Below, one piece after another: positions 40,921 through 51,089 of a DNA stretch of 64,000 nt (the stretch's first letter is position 1; every line of letters starts with the position of its first letter). Source of the stretch: an uncultured Woeseiaceae bacterium (lineage in GTDB: Bacteria; Pseudomonadota; Gammaproteobacteria; Steroidobacterales; Woeseiaceae); NCBI GenBank assembly GCA_945787845.1, contig CALZJH010000001.1, forward strand, positions 293,876-357,875, given 5' to 3'. Both the position numbers and the translations under genes were made by a program. Below the pieces are notes generated by a model that was not told the DNA's origin, did no database searches, and saw only the letters and a program-made list of their open reading frames with translations.

Positions 40921-42459
40921 CTAGAGCTCCGGGGCGCGTCTTACTCCCGTAGCCTGCTCGAAGGCGTAGGCGATCTCTATGAGCTGTTTCTCATTCCAGG
41001 GTTTTCCCACGAAAGACACGCCAATCGGCAGTCCCGAAGCAAAGCCCGCAGGCACGGTAATACTCGGATACCCGGAAATTGCCGCGAGCGAGGAGCTGCC
41101 GATGTGAAAAGAGTCCCCGTTGGCGTGGTCGATCATCCACGCCGGACCGTTGGTTATGGCAATGATGGCATCGAGTTGATGCTCCTCGATAGCGCCGTCG
41201 ATACCATCGCGGGCGATGCGCTTGCTCTCGGCCAGCGCGTCCAGGTAGGCCGCGTCAGACAGGGGCCCTTTTTTCTCGGCAGCCAGGAAAATCTCCTGGC
41301 CGAACACGGGCATGACGCGCTCGGCGTTCGCCTCGTTATATTCGATGATCTCGGCCAGCGACTGCACGGGCGCGCCCGAGGCAGCAAGGTACTTGTTCAG
41401 GTCGGCCTTGAACTCGTACAGGAGGACCTCGTATTCGGCATCGTTCATGCCGTTGGTCGCGATCTCGATGTCGTCGACAATATTGGCGCCCTGTTCTTTC
41501 AGCACCGCGATACTGGCGTCGTAAATTGCCTCGACATTGGGATTGGATCCCGCACCGGTGAATGAGCGCAGAATACCGATGCGCTTGCCGTTGAGGCCGT
41601 CGGCGGTCAGGTTTGCGGAGTAGTCGTGGTGAATCTCCGCGTCGCTCGTCGCCGGGTCGTCAGCGTCGACGCCTGTCATGACGGTCAGCAACAACGCCGC
41701 GTCGCGCACGGTGCGCGCCATGGGCCCGGCCGTGTCCTGGCTGTGCGCAATCGGGATGATGCCGCTGCGACTGACGAGACCCAGCGTCGGCTTGATACCC
41801 ACGATGCCGTTAATTCCCGAGGGACATACGACCGAGCCGTCGGTCTCGGTACCGATGGCGACGACGGTCAGGTTGGCCGCCACCGCGACGCCGGAGCCAC
41901 TCGAAGACCCGCAGGGAGTGCGCGCCAGGTCATAAGGATTGCGGGTCTGTCCGCCGACGCTGCTCCAGCCACTGGAAGATCGTGTCGAGCGGAAATTCGC
42001 CCACTCGCTGAGGTTGGCTTTTCCGAGAATGACCGCGCCGGCGTCGCGCAGCCGCTTGACGATGAACGCATCCTCGGACGGTACGTGTTCGGCCAGTGCC
42101 AGTGATCCGGCGCTCGTGACCATCTGGTCGGCCGTGTCGATGTTGGCCTTGAGCACGACGGGGATGCCGTGAAGCGGCCCCCGGGGACCTGCGGACCGCC
42201 ATTCCCTGTCCAGTGACAACGCGATATTGCGCGCGTCGGGATTGACTTCGATGATGGCGTTGAGCGCGGGCCCGCCTTGGTCGATCGCTGCGATGCGATC
42301 GACGTACCAGTCGACCAGTTCGACGGACGTAATTTCACCACGCTGCAGCTGGTCATGCAGGTCCGCAATACTGGCTTCTGTGAAATCGCTTTCTGTTCCC
42401 GAACACGCTGCAAGAGCGAGCAGGGCAAACGTAAGCAGAATGCTCGACGATCTGATCAT
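40921..42459 (-). CDS. Amidase signature-family hydrolase, lipoprotein
   Basis: 512 residues from the ATG at 42457-42459, preceded by GGGG; a 13-residue longer reading lacks a signal sequence at its end. A lipobox LALAAC puts it in the envelope. The Ser-cisSer-Lys catalytic set is visible: Lys in PVVLKANIDTAD, the Ser-rich CGSSSGSGVAVAANL, and the nucleophile region GTETDGSVVCPSGINGIVGIKP in outline. The family hydrolyses amides with broad specificity; no substrate can be named. It heads the leftward amidase-metalloprotease-ABC ATPase series. Confidence 0.9.
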   Translation of the reverse strand: MIRSSSILLTFALLALAACSGTESDFTEASIADLHDQLQRGEITSVELVDWYVDRIAAIDQGGPALNAIIEVNPDARNIALSLDREWRSAGPRGPLHGIPVVLKANIDTADQMVTSAGSLALAEHVPSEDAFIVKRLRDAGAVILGKANLSEWANFRSTRSSSGWSSVGGQTRNPYDLARTPCGSSSGSGVAVAANLTVVAIGTETDGSVVCPSGINGIVGIKPTLGLVSRSGIIPIAHSQDTAGPMARTVRDAALLLTVMTGVDADDPATSDAEIHHDYSANLTADGLNGKRIGILRSFTGAGSNPNVEAIYDASIAVLKEQGANIVDDIEIATNGMNDAEYEVLLYEFKADLNKYLAASGAPVQSLAEIIEYNEANAERVMPVFGQEIFLAAEKKGPLSDAAYLDALAESKRIARDGIDGAIEEHQLDAIIAITNGPAWMIDHANGDSFHIGSSSLAAISGYPSITVPAGFASGLPIGVSFVGKPWNEKQLIEIAYAFEQATGVRRAPEL

Positions 42460-42482
42460 GGTGAGCCCCTTATCAAAGGCGC

Positions 42483-42511
42483 ATTGTAACCGAGACATCC
42501 TGCGCCCAAAG
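42483..42511 (-). promoter_or_regulatory. Possible sigma-70 promoter of the amidase gene
   Basis: On the minus strand TACAAT (42483-42488) is a good -10 box. The matching -35 (CTTTGG at about 42506-42511) is weak. It lies between the terminator at 42511-42541 and the amidase ATG, which suggests the amidase is not read from the sigma-54 promoter. Confidence 0.35.
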
Positions 42512-42541
42512 AAAAAGCCCCGCGGCGTGAACGGCGGGGCT
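42511..42541 (-). terminator. Leftward factor-independent terminator
   Basis: On the minus strand AGCCCCGC pairs with GCGGGGCT (8 bp, 10-nt loop) and is followed by TTTTTC. A weaker CTCTTTT/AAAAGAG hairpin lies just upstream (42545-42564). On the plus strand the T tract is 8 nt away, so the leftward direction is favoured. Confidence 0.8.
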
Positions 42542-42607
42542 GGATTCTCTTTTTTTCAAAAGAGGTAACTGCGAATCAGGTAACCGGATACAGATGCTTT
42601 CTTATTG

Positions 42608-42682
42608 TTATTGGATTCTGATCTTATTTTTTTTGTTTTTGTTGTTCTTCTGGCGTCTAAATCCTGTTTCTGGCCGGTACAT
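42608..42682 (-). CDS. Possible 24-residue Lys/Asn/Arg-rich peptide
   Basis: An ATG at 42680-42682 opens 24 codons ending in TAA at 42608-42610. The peptide starts MYRPETGFRRQ and ends in a Lys-Asn run and IRIQ, strongly basic. No Shine-Dalgarno sequence is clear before the ATG. It lies wholly in the candidate RNA, and its A-rich codons are the same bases as the CA-like motifs, so the two readings compete. Not recognised as a known peptide. Confidence 0.3.
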   Translation of the reverse strand: MYRPETGFRRQKNNKNKKNKIRIQ

Positions 42683-42724
42683 GTACCCGTGCGCAGCTAC
42701 ACTTCGCTTGGGCAGAGTATTAAA

Positions 42725-42740
42725 AGCAAGACCTGTGCCA
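42725..42740 (-). promoter_or_regulatory. Sigma-54 (RpoN) promoter
   Basis: On the minus strand TGGCAC, A, GGTC, TTGCT matches the RpoN consensus TGGCACG-N4-TTGCW at all but one position. The GG and GC elements have the required spacing. Transcription would start near 42713 and run toward the terminator at 42511-42541. No other sigma-54 match was noted in the neighbouring spacer. Confidence 0.78.
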
Positions 42741-43014
42741 ACCCGCCTGCAGACGGCATGAATTCAATGATTTAGCGATTGCTCAATGCTGCGTCGGATC
42801 GGCTGTGGGTGAGGTCTGTAAAGAAATCCGTCGCCGTTGGTCCCCAAAACATCACCCTAGGGGGTAAGATTTGGCGTTAAGTTGCTGATAAACCGCGAAT
42901 AATAGGTTCAGTAACTGCGGTGGCACAATCTGTAGTGTTTGGCGACGGCTCGTCATTATGTCCAATTTCCCACGTTTGGTCGTTGTGCACCGCAAGTAGC
43001 GATATTTTGTCAAA
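42741..43014. other. Noncoding stretch upstream of the sigma-54 promoter
   Basis: 274 bp without a supported gene. It contains a short imperfect palindrome ACCCTAGGGGGT (42853-42864) about 115 bp upstream of the -24 element, a distance typical for enhancer sites of RpoN activators, with a nearby GGTCCCC. The rest shows nothing I can name. Confidence 0.5.
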
Positions 43015-44751
43015 TTATTCGACGTTCGCCTGGGCCTGTGCCCGATCGATCAGACCCGCAACGCTGAAAAATCGCCCGTTGCGGACGACCGCGACGACAT
43101 TGAGTGCCGCATCGATGTCGACCAGCGGGTCGCCATCGACGAATACGAGGTCGGCCACGGCGCCCGTCGCAACGCGACCCAGCGTCGGATCCACGCCGAG
43201 CGTCGCCGCCGAGTTGACGCCCGCCGCCCGCAGCGCCTGGTCGGGCCGTAGCGATGCCGCGACCAGGGCCCGCAGTTCCGCGTGCAGTGCGATGCCGGCA
43301 GGCAGGCCGTTGGGACGGCTTCCGAGAACGACCGTGGTCGCACCCGCATCGATTGTCTGCGGTTCTGTAAACCGTCGTGCGACGAGCCCGTCAAAGCCGA
43401 TCAATCGGGCGGGTCTGGAGTTTCGTAGTGCCTCGAGGCCCGGTGTCATGCTATCCGCGAGACTGGCATAGGCGGCCACGGGCCAGTCCGAGGCGGGCAA
43501 CAGGCGCGGACCCGGGAGGTCCTTGCCGGACCAGACCGCATTGAGGTGTTCCGCTTCCGGATGGTCTGCCACCAGCGTCGTCACGCCGGATGCCAGCAAC
43601 AGTGGGCCGCTTCGTTCATCGGCGGTGTCCGGCAGGCGCGCGTGCACGTCGACGAATCCAGGTAGCACCGCCAGGTCGCCCATATCGATGACGATCTGGC
43701 CCGGCCGTTCAGCATGAGCCTCGACGGCCGTGATGCGCCCGCCGGCGATGAGAATGTCCCGGTCCCGCTGGTATCCACCGCCGATGCCGTCGAACAGCCT
43801 TGCTGCGTGAATAACGATCTCACCGTCCGGCTCGCCGCGTCGCGGCAGCGCGCGCCGTCGCTTCTCGACCACCACGTCCGGGGTCGTTTCGAGGGTTGCA
43901 CGAAAGGGCACGCTTCGGGACGACCAGGCATTGAACAGGCGTTGACGAATGACGCCATCCGCGGTGTACAGCATGCGATGCTTGTCCAGCCAGCTGACAG
44001 GTGTCCTTACAAAGTCCTCTCCGTCCATGTAGCGGCGGATCAGGCGGGGTTGCGACAGGATAACCATGTCGAGCGCCGTCGTCGTGGTGCTCTCCCGCCA
44101 GAATGTGACAAGGCTGCCGTCGGGCCGCCACGATGGCCCGCTGAGACGCTCGCTGCCGGTCACGAGAACCTCCTCAGGTTCGCCATGGCGCCGCAGAATC
44201 AGCGACCACTTGTCGCCGGCGTTGTGGATGTAAACGAGGTGCCGGCCGTCGGCCGACCATGCGGGTTCGGTTTCGTCGCCGGGTCGGCTGCTCAGACGCC
44301 AGTGCAGGCCTGTCGAAAGATCCACTTCCCAAAGATTGAAGCCCCTCCCCGTGCGGTCCGAGGCGTAGGTCAGCCGCTGCCCGCCCGGGTGCCAGGTCGG
44401 GTGCAGGTCGAACCGGGCATCCTGGCTCAGGTAACGCGTCTTGCCGTCATTCGTGTCGTGCACCCAGATTCCCTGTTTCTGGTCGGTGATCGCGGTGTAA
44501 GCCACGCGCAAACCGTCAGGCGACCAGCGCGGACGTTGCGCGGAAGACAGCCCGGTTGTCAGCCGCGTCGCGTCGCCGCCACTTTGTGGCACTACCCAGA
44601 GATCGCCGGCCAGGTCCATGACGACGCGACCGTCGCCAGCGACATCGATGGACAGCTGGTTTCCGCGAGTCAGCGTCTCGGCGGCCTGGCCGGCGATGCT
44701 TGCCAGGATCAGCAGGAGGGTAATTGCGAGGCTGCAGCGTCGGCTCATCAT
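43015..44751 (-). CDS. TolB-like propeller plus degenerate amidohydrolase domain protein
   Basis: 578 residues with a signal peptide (1-23). Residues about 25-290 carry WD40/TolB-type propeller repeats (RPRWSPDGLRVAYTA, HPTWHPGGQRLTYASDRTG, EPAWSADGRHLVYIH). Residues about 310-578 resemble the ends of an amidohydrolase: IVIHAARLFDGIGGG, LAVLPGFVDVHARLPD, and the C-terminal GRVATGAVADLVFVDGDPL. The metal motif HxH is HAR, and the middle of the barrel is very short, so catalysis is doubtful. It overlaps the upstream gamma-glutamyltransferase gene by 4 bp. Confidence 0.8.
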   Translation of the reverse strand: MMSRRCSLAITLLLILASIAGQAAETLTRGNQLSIDVAGDGRVVMDLAGDLWVVPQSGGDATRLTTGLSSAQRPRWSPDGLRVAYTAITDQKQGIWVHDTNDGKTRYLSQDARFDLHPTWHPGGQRLTYASDRTGRGFNLWEVDLSTGLHWRLSSRPGDETEPAWSADGRHLVYIHNAGDKWSLILRRHGEPEEVLVTGSERLSGPSWRPDGSLVTFWRESTTTTALDMVILSQPRLIRRYMDGEDFVRTPVSWLDKHRMLYTADGVIRQRLFNAWSSRSVPFRATLETTPDVVVEKRRRALPRRGEPDGEIVIHAARLFDGIGGGYQRDRDILIAGGRITAVEAHAERPGQIVIDMGDLAVLPGFVDVHARLPDTADERSGPLLLASGVTTLVADHPEAEHLNAVWSGKDLPGPRLLPASDWPVAAYASLADSMTPGLEALRNSRPARLIGFDGLVARRFTEPQTIDAGATTVVLGSRPNGLPAGIALHAELRALVAASLRPDQALRAAGVNSAATLGVDPTLGRVATGAVADLVFVDGDPLVDIDAALNVVAVVRNGRFFSVAGLIDRAQAQANVE

Positions 44752-46274
44752 GCGTCGGGGTTGAAGACTCCACCTTCACGGCGCGGGTCTGCCGCGACGG
44801 TAAACCCCTCGCGATCGTCGTACACGGCCGCTCCGACGCCACCAAAATACATGACCAGCTCGGGAAACACGCTGACGGGCAGGTCGATGTCGGGCAGGTC
44901 GAGACCCGGCTCCGCCTTGAGACGGACAACATCACCACTCGTATCAACATGCACTCGCGGATGCGCAATCGCATCGTCGAGCGGCATGCCATATTGCATG
45001 TAGTTGATCAGGAACTGTTGCATAGCCGTTGTTATGCGATCTGCCCCGGGTGATCCGACCGCCAGTACGGCACCGTCACGGCGCGCAACGCACGGTGTCA
45101 TGTTGGACGGCAAACGTGAACCGGGCGGACCGGCATCCAGACCGCGGCGGTTGAGTTCGATCTCGCCAAGGCAGTTATTGAGCCAAAGACCCGTGCCCGC
45201 CGGCATTTCGCCCGAACCGTAACCCGATGAGGCCGTGACCGCACAGCCGTTGCCGCTATCGTCGACGACGGACGTATGCACGGTTGAAGCTGACGTCCAG
45301 CGCGACAGTAGCTGGCCACTGCGGGCGGCGTCGACGAGCCGGGCGGCCTCGGCACCGACATCGTTGGCCAGGTCCAGGTGACGTTGTCGAAAGTCGAGGC
45401 AAGCGCGTTGCGACTGGATGAGTTGCTCCAGGGCCGCCTTGTCCCAGTCCTCGCCCCCCAGATCGTGGCATGCGAGGAGCATTGCCGTGAGGACCGAACC
45501 GCCCACAGCGGGCGGTGGGTTGCTCGCGAGGCGCCACGCACCGATGTCCGTGACCAGGGACTTGCGCTCGACCGCCTGGTAGGAACTCAGGTCCTCGAGA
45601 GTCAGCATGCCGTCGCCGGCTCGGCAGTGATCGGCGATGGCTCGTGCGATGTCGCCTTCGTAGAAAACACGGGCTCCTTCGCGTGCGATGGCATCGAGGG
45701 AATCGGCGAGGTGCGGGACGACAACCGTGTCGCCTGCATCCTTGAGCGAACCGTCGTCGTGGTGCAAAGCGTCGTAGCCGTCGTCGCTGCGCCCGAAGAT
45801 CAGGTCCCCGGAGTAGCCGAGGTAATAGCGACAGGCCGCAGACAAAGGGAAGCCGTCGCGAGCAGCGCGAATGGTGGGTTCGAGAATCGCTCGCCAGGGG
45901 GCGCTGCCGTAGTTTTTCCAGGCGTCCTCTATCGCCGCCAGCGTCCCGGGCACGGCCACTGAGCCGGGTCCGACGAGCGTGGTTATGCCGCCACCGTAGT
46001 CCAGCGACACCTCCACCGCACCCTGCTTGCGCTCCTCGTTTCGCAGTCCCTTGCCGGGCACGGTAACATTGCCGTCCACGGTGACAGGATCATCACCGGC
46101 GCTCCAGATGGTGACGAACGCACTGCCGCCCAGTGCACAGACACCGGGTTCCGTGTTGATCGTCAGCAGGGCCGCGGCCAGAGCGCAGTCGACGGCGTTT
46201 CCACCGACGTCGGCAACTTCACGGGCCGCATTGGCAGCTAGCTGCGACGTAGTTGCGACGGCGACTCTGGACAC
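44748..46274 (-). CDS. Gamma-glutamyltransferase-family protein without signal peptide
   Basis: 508 residues from a GTG; an in-frame stop 15 bp upstream (that of frmA) rules out an N-terminal extension with a signal peptide, so it should be cytoplasmic. It is an Ntn-hydrolase of the Ggt family. The N-terminal part carries ATTSQLAANAAREVADVGGNAVDCALA in outline; the autocleavage Thr lies in STVHTSVVDDSGN; GTGLWLNNCLGE and GSPGADRI follow. It may hydrolyse gamma-glutamyl compounds, perhaps glutathione adducts, given frmA just upstream. Confidence 0.85.
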   Translation of the reverse strand: MSRVAVATTSQLAANAAREVADVGGNAVDCALAAALLTINTEPGVCALGGSAFVTIWSAGDDPVTVDGNVTVPGKGLRNEERKQGAVEVSLDYGGGITTLVGPGSVAVPGTLAAIEDAWKNYGSAPWRAILEPTIRAARDGFPLSAACRYYLGYSGDLIFGRSDDGYDALHHDDGSLKDAGDTVVVPHLADSLDAIAREGARVFYEGDIARAIADHCRAGDGMLTLEDLSSYQAVERKSLVTDIGAWRLASNPPPAVGGSVLTAMLLACHDLGGEDWDKAALEQLIQSQRACLDFRQRHLDLANDVGAEAARLVDAARSGQLLSRWTSASTVHTSVVDDSGNGCAVTASSGYGSGEMPAGTGLWLNNCLGEIELNRRGLDAGPPGSRLPSNMTPCVARRDGAVLAVGSPGADRITTAMQQFLINYMQYGMPLDDAIAHPRVHVDTSGDVVRLKAEPGLDLPDIDLPVSVFPELVMYFGGVGAAVYDDREGFTVAADPRREGGVFNPDA

Positions 46275-46289
46275 GAGTGTTAGCAGACC

Positions 46290-47417
<1,128 letters not shown>

Positions 47418-47512
47418 TCATTTTTCTGCCGCCGAATGGTCTCATGAATTCACTCCCGGTTCATGTGCTCGCGCCTACTCTGGAGCTGCACTGGGACAAA
47501 CCGGAGGATGTT

Positions 47513-47917
47513 ATGAACAAGGTAATGACAACAGCGCTAATTGCCGGTGGCCTCATGCTGATCAACTCGCCCGAGGCCGCAGCGCACAAGGAAGTACGCC
47601 ACACCCACCAGGCACCGGCGTACTATCACTACTATCCAGGCGTCGATGTGCGCCGACCGCGGCACATGCCGCGCTGGCTGCATCGTAATGACTCGTTCCG
47701 CCGCTGGTACCGGCACACGCCGCTGCGGAGAAACCTGCGAATCGCCTGGGGCGAGCTCTTCGATATCTATCGCTGGGAGCGCCGTCACGCAACTCGCTTC
47801 GAACGGCGTTACCGGGACTACGACGATTATCGCCGCCGTCACTATCGCGACGATCGGAACGGGCATCGGAACGAGCGCCGGAACAAGCACAGGGACGGAC
47901 AGCGTCACCGTCACTGA
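47513..47917 (+). CDS. Secreted Arg/His/Tyr-rich basic protein, unknown
   Basis: 134 residues from the ATG at 47513, which has GGAGG 6 bp upstream; the frame is open to 47444 but without a comparable signal. The signal peptide is residues 1-24 (ending PEAAA). The mature protein is extremely rich in Arg, His, Tyr and Asp, including RRHATRFERRYRDYDDYRR and a tail ending RHRH. It is likely an extracytoplasmic, partly disordered protein that could bind metal or anionic polymers. No family recognised. A strong hairpin follows. Confidence 0.72.
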   Translation: MNKVMTTALIAGGLMLINSPEAAAHKEVRHTHQAPAYYHYYPGVDVRRPRHMPRWLHRNDSFRRWYRHTPLRRNLRIAWGELFDIYRWERRHATRFERRYRDYDDYRRRHYRDDRNGHRNERRNKHRDGQRHRH

Positions 47918-47945
47918 CCGGCCCCGTCAGACAACAAGTGCTCAC

Positions 47946-47975
47946 GTCGGCCCGAAATCCCTCGGGCCGACTTTC
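47946..47975 (+). terminator. Hairpin terminator after the Arg/His-rich gene
   Basis: GTCGGCCCGA pairs perfectly with TCGGGCCGAC across a 6-nt loop, followed by TTTCGTT. Stem is strong, T tract is short. Confidence 0.65.
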
Positions 47976-48008
47976 GTTGTGCCGGCGTCTGCTGTAAAAG
48001 ACGAGGCT

Positions 48009-49094
<1,086 letters not shown>

Positions 49095-49098
49095 GGAC

Positions 49099-50199
49099 AT
49101 GAAGTCCAGGGAAGAACTCGAAGCGCAACTCGATGCCGCCCGCCGGCAGCTTAAGGTGCTCACGGCCGAGGTCGCACGAAATGACGAGATTATGCGGCGC
49201 GCGCAGATGCGCGAGCTACAATTGCTGCAGGCGGAGAGCCTCCACGGCTTGATACGCGCACTGATCGACGGTCTGCGCACGAGCTATGGAGTCGACTATG
49301 TCAGCCTCGTAATCTGCGACCCTGATCATGATATTCGTCACTTGATGCTGGCCAACGGCACGCCGCCGGACAAATTCCCGGACCTCTTGATCGTCGAGTC
49401 GATCGCCGGACTGGCTCCGCAGTACATTGCCCTGCAGCAACCCTGGCTTGGCGCCTTCGCGGCCTGTGACCACCAGCTCATATGTCCAGGTGCCGGCGAT
49501 GCGCGCAGCATCGCGATGGTGCCGCTGTCGCACCGCGGCAAATTGCTCGGCAGCATCAACCTCTGCAGTCATGATCCGCTGCGCTTTACGCAGGTGCACG
49601 CAAGCGATTTTCTCGCGCACATGGGTGTCATCGCCTCGTTCTGTATCGAGAACGTGGTGAACCGGGCGGCCCTGCTGCGCAGCGGCTTTACCGACGTGCT
49701 GACCGGATGGCACAACCGCCGCTACCTGACGGTGCGGCTCAATGAGGAACTGGCACGCGCCCGCCGCGACCGGACGCGCCTGGTTTGCCTGATGCTCGAC
49801 ATCGATCACTTCAAACGCGTCAACGATACCTGGGGACATGCCGCCGGCGATGTCGTCCTGCAGGAGCTGGCGCAGCGCATCGAATCCCAGGTTCGGGCGA
49901 GTGATGTCGCGGCGCGCTACGGCGGCGAGGAGTTCGTGGTGCTATTGCCATGCACGGAGGTTGCATCCGCGTCCAAGCTGGCCGAGCGCATTCGGTCAGC
50001 GGTGGCCGCAGAGCCCGTGGTTTTGCCGAACGGCGAGACCGTCACGATAACGGCATCCATCGGCATCGCCGAAGTCAGCCCGGGCGCGAACGACACGGAT
50101 CTCAAGACGCTGGGGGATTCATTGATCGCCAGGGCAGATGTGGCGCTGTATGCCGCAAAGTCGGCCGGCCGCGACCAGATCGTGGTGGAAGCTGCATGA
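49099..50199 (+). CDS. GAF-like (DUF484) plus GGDEF diguanylate cyclase
   Basis: 366 residues. Residues 1-45 are a coiled coil, about 50-190 a GAF/DUF484-like sensor domain, and about 200-366 a GGDEF domain. The active-site motif is GGEEF at 275-279. An allosteric I-site, RASD at 266-269, has the correct 5-residue spacing, so product inhibition by c-di-GMP is likely. There is no membrane segment. It should synthesise c-di-GMP in the cytoplasm. It overlaps the following lipoprotein gene by 4 bp. Confidence 0.9.
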   Translation: MKSREELEAQLDAARRQLKVLTAEVARNDEIMRRAQMRELQLLQAESLHGLIRALIDGLRTSYGVDYVSLVICDPDHDIRHLMLANGTPPDKFPDLLIVESIAGLAPQYIALQQPWLGAFAACDHQLICPGAGDARSIAMVPLSHRGKLLGSINLCSHDPLRFTQVHASDFLAHMGVIASFCIENVVNRAALLRSGFTDVLTGWHNRRYLTVRLNEELARARRDRTRLVCLMLDIDHFKRVNDTWGHAAGDVVLQELAQRIESQVRASDVAARYGGEEFVVLLPCTEVASASKLAERIRSAVAAEPVVLPNGETVTITASIGIAEVSPGANDTDLKTLGDSLIARADVALYAAKSAGRDQIVVEAA

Positions 50200-51089
50200 A
50201 ACGGCTTGTCGCATGGCTGCCGGTTCTGCTGCTGGTCGCGTGCGGTGGATCCAGGCAGCCGGAAGGCCCGGCGATTCTTGTCTACGCAAGTGAAGACGAC
50301 CCGGCCGGTCTGCAACAACTGCTTGGCGATTTCACGGACGACACGGGAATTCCGGTCATGTTCGAATGGGGCGACTCCGGTGACAATGCCGACCGTCTCA
50401 TCGAAAAGTCCGGGCGGCCTGCCGATGTGCTGATCACCGACAATGCTGTAGATATCTGGCGGGCGGCGGAAGAGGGCGCGTTGCGACCGATCACGTCCGA
50501 AGCGCTGGCAGCCGTCGATCCGCACCTGCGCGACCCGGACAGGTACTGGGTCGCGTTGCAGCGACGCTTTATCGTGATTGCGGTATCGCCGGCCGCGATG
50601 TTTCAGTCGTCGGGCGGCTACGATGATCTTGGTGCCGCGTCTTACAACGGCCAACTGTGCCTGTCGTCGGTGGAGAACTCCGTCAATCGCGCCTTAATCG
50701 CCATGCTGATTGAGGATCTGGGCCTCAAGCCTGCCGAACGGCTGGTACGTGCATGGATAATGAATCTCCCGCAGCCGCCCTTCGACACTGAAGAGCAGCT
50801 GCTTGCCGCCGTGGAATCCGGTGCCTGCAAGTACGGCGTGGTTTCGGACGTCCTGATTCCCAGCGGAGCCGTGCGAACAGTGGGACCGGTGCCCCTCTAC
50901 GCGGATATTTCCGCCATCGGTGTCGGGCGCCACGCGGCGCAGCCCGACAAGGCGCAGCGCCTGGTCGACTGGATACTGCGAGAGCATCCCCCGGAGGGTC
51001 TCGCCGAGTGGAATGGCCGCAACATCGGTCTGGTGGGCGCTCGTGATGAGGATGTCCGCAAGCTCGCGGAACGAGTGGGCTACCGGTAG
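50196..51089 (+). CDS. Ferric-iron/FbpA-type extracellular solute-binding lipoprotein
   Basis: 297 residues starting at an ATG that overlaps the GGDEF stop. Lipobox LLVAC (Cys16). The fold resembles the FbpA/AfuA class: AILVYASEDDPAG, then ADVLITDNAVDIWRAAEEGAL in outline, YDDLGAASYNGQLCLSS and a C-terminal VDWILREHPPEGLAEW. Tyrosines that bind iron in FbpA cannot be assigned with certainty. No permease or ATPase of its class is adjacent. Its 3' end overlaps the convergent permease gene by 10 bp. Confidence 0.78.
   Translation: MKRLVAWLPVLLLVACGGSRQPEGPAILVYASEDDPAGLQQLLGDFTDDTGIPVMFEWGDSGDNADRLIEKSGRPADVLITDNAVDIWRAAEEGALRPITSEALAAVDPHLRDPDRYWVALQRRFIVIAVSPAAMFQSSGGYDDLGAASYNGQLCLSSVENSVNRALIAMLIEDLGLKPAERLVRAWIMNLPQPPFDTEEQLLAAVESGACKYGVVSDVLIPSGAVRTVGPVPLYADISAIGVGRHAAQPDKAQRLVDWILREHPPEGLAEWNGRNIGLVGARDEDVRKLAERVGYR

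Larger units (their letters stand above)
42511..42714 (-). ncRNA. Candidate sigma-54-dependent A-rich small RNA (CrcZ-like layout)
   Basis: The stretch lies between a near-perfect sigma-54 promoter (42725-42740) and an intrinsic terminator, giving a transcript of about 200 nt. Two A-rich tracts stand out on the minus strand: 42622-42651 (AAGAACAACAAAAAC) and 42600-42613 (AATAACAATAAG). They contain AAnAAnAA-type motifs like the CA motifs that bind Hfq/Crc in CrcZ, CrcY and CrcX of Pseudomonas, which are also sigma-54 dependent. A perfect GGTACATGTACC palindrome (42675-42686) lies near the 5' end. Homology to CrcZ is not shown; only the layout is similar. It may instead be the mRNA of a 24-residue peptide. 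Confidence 0.5.

Noticed and set aside
42511..42560. Hairpin as a rightward terminator
   Set aside because: On the plus strand the T tract begins 8 nt after the stem, and no rightward gene ends here; the leftward reading has TTTTT directly at the stem.
43714..45003. 429-codon plus-strand ORF
   Set aside because: Antisense of the propeller-amidohydrolase and Ggt genes, which have clear motifs.
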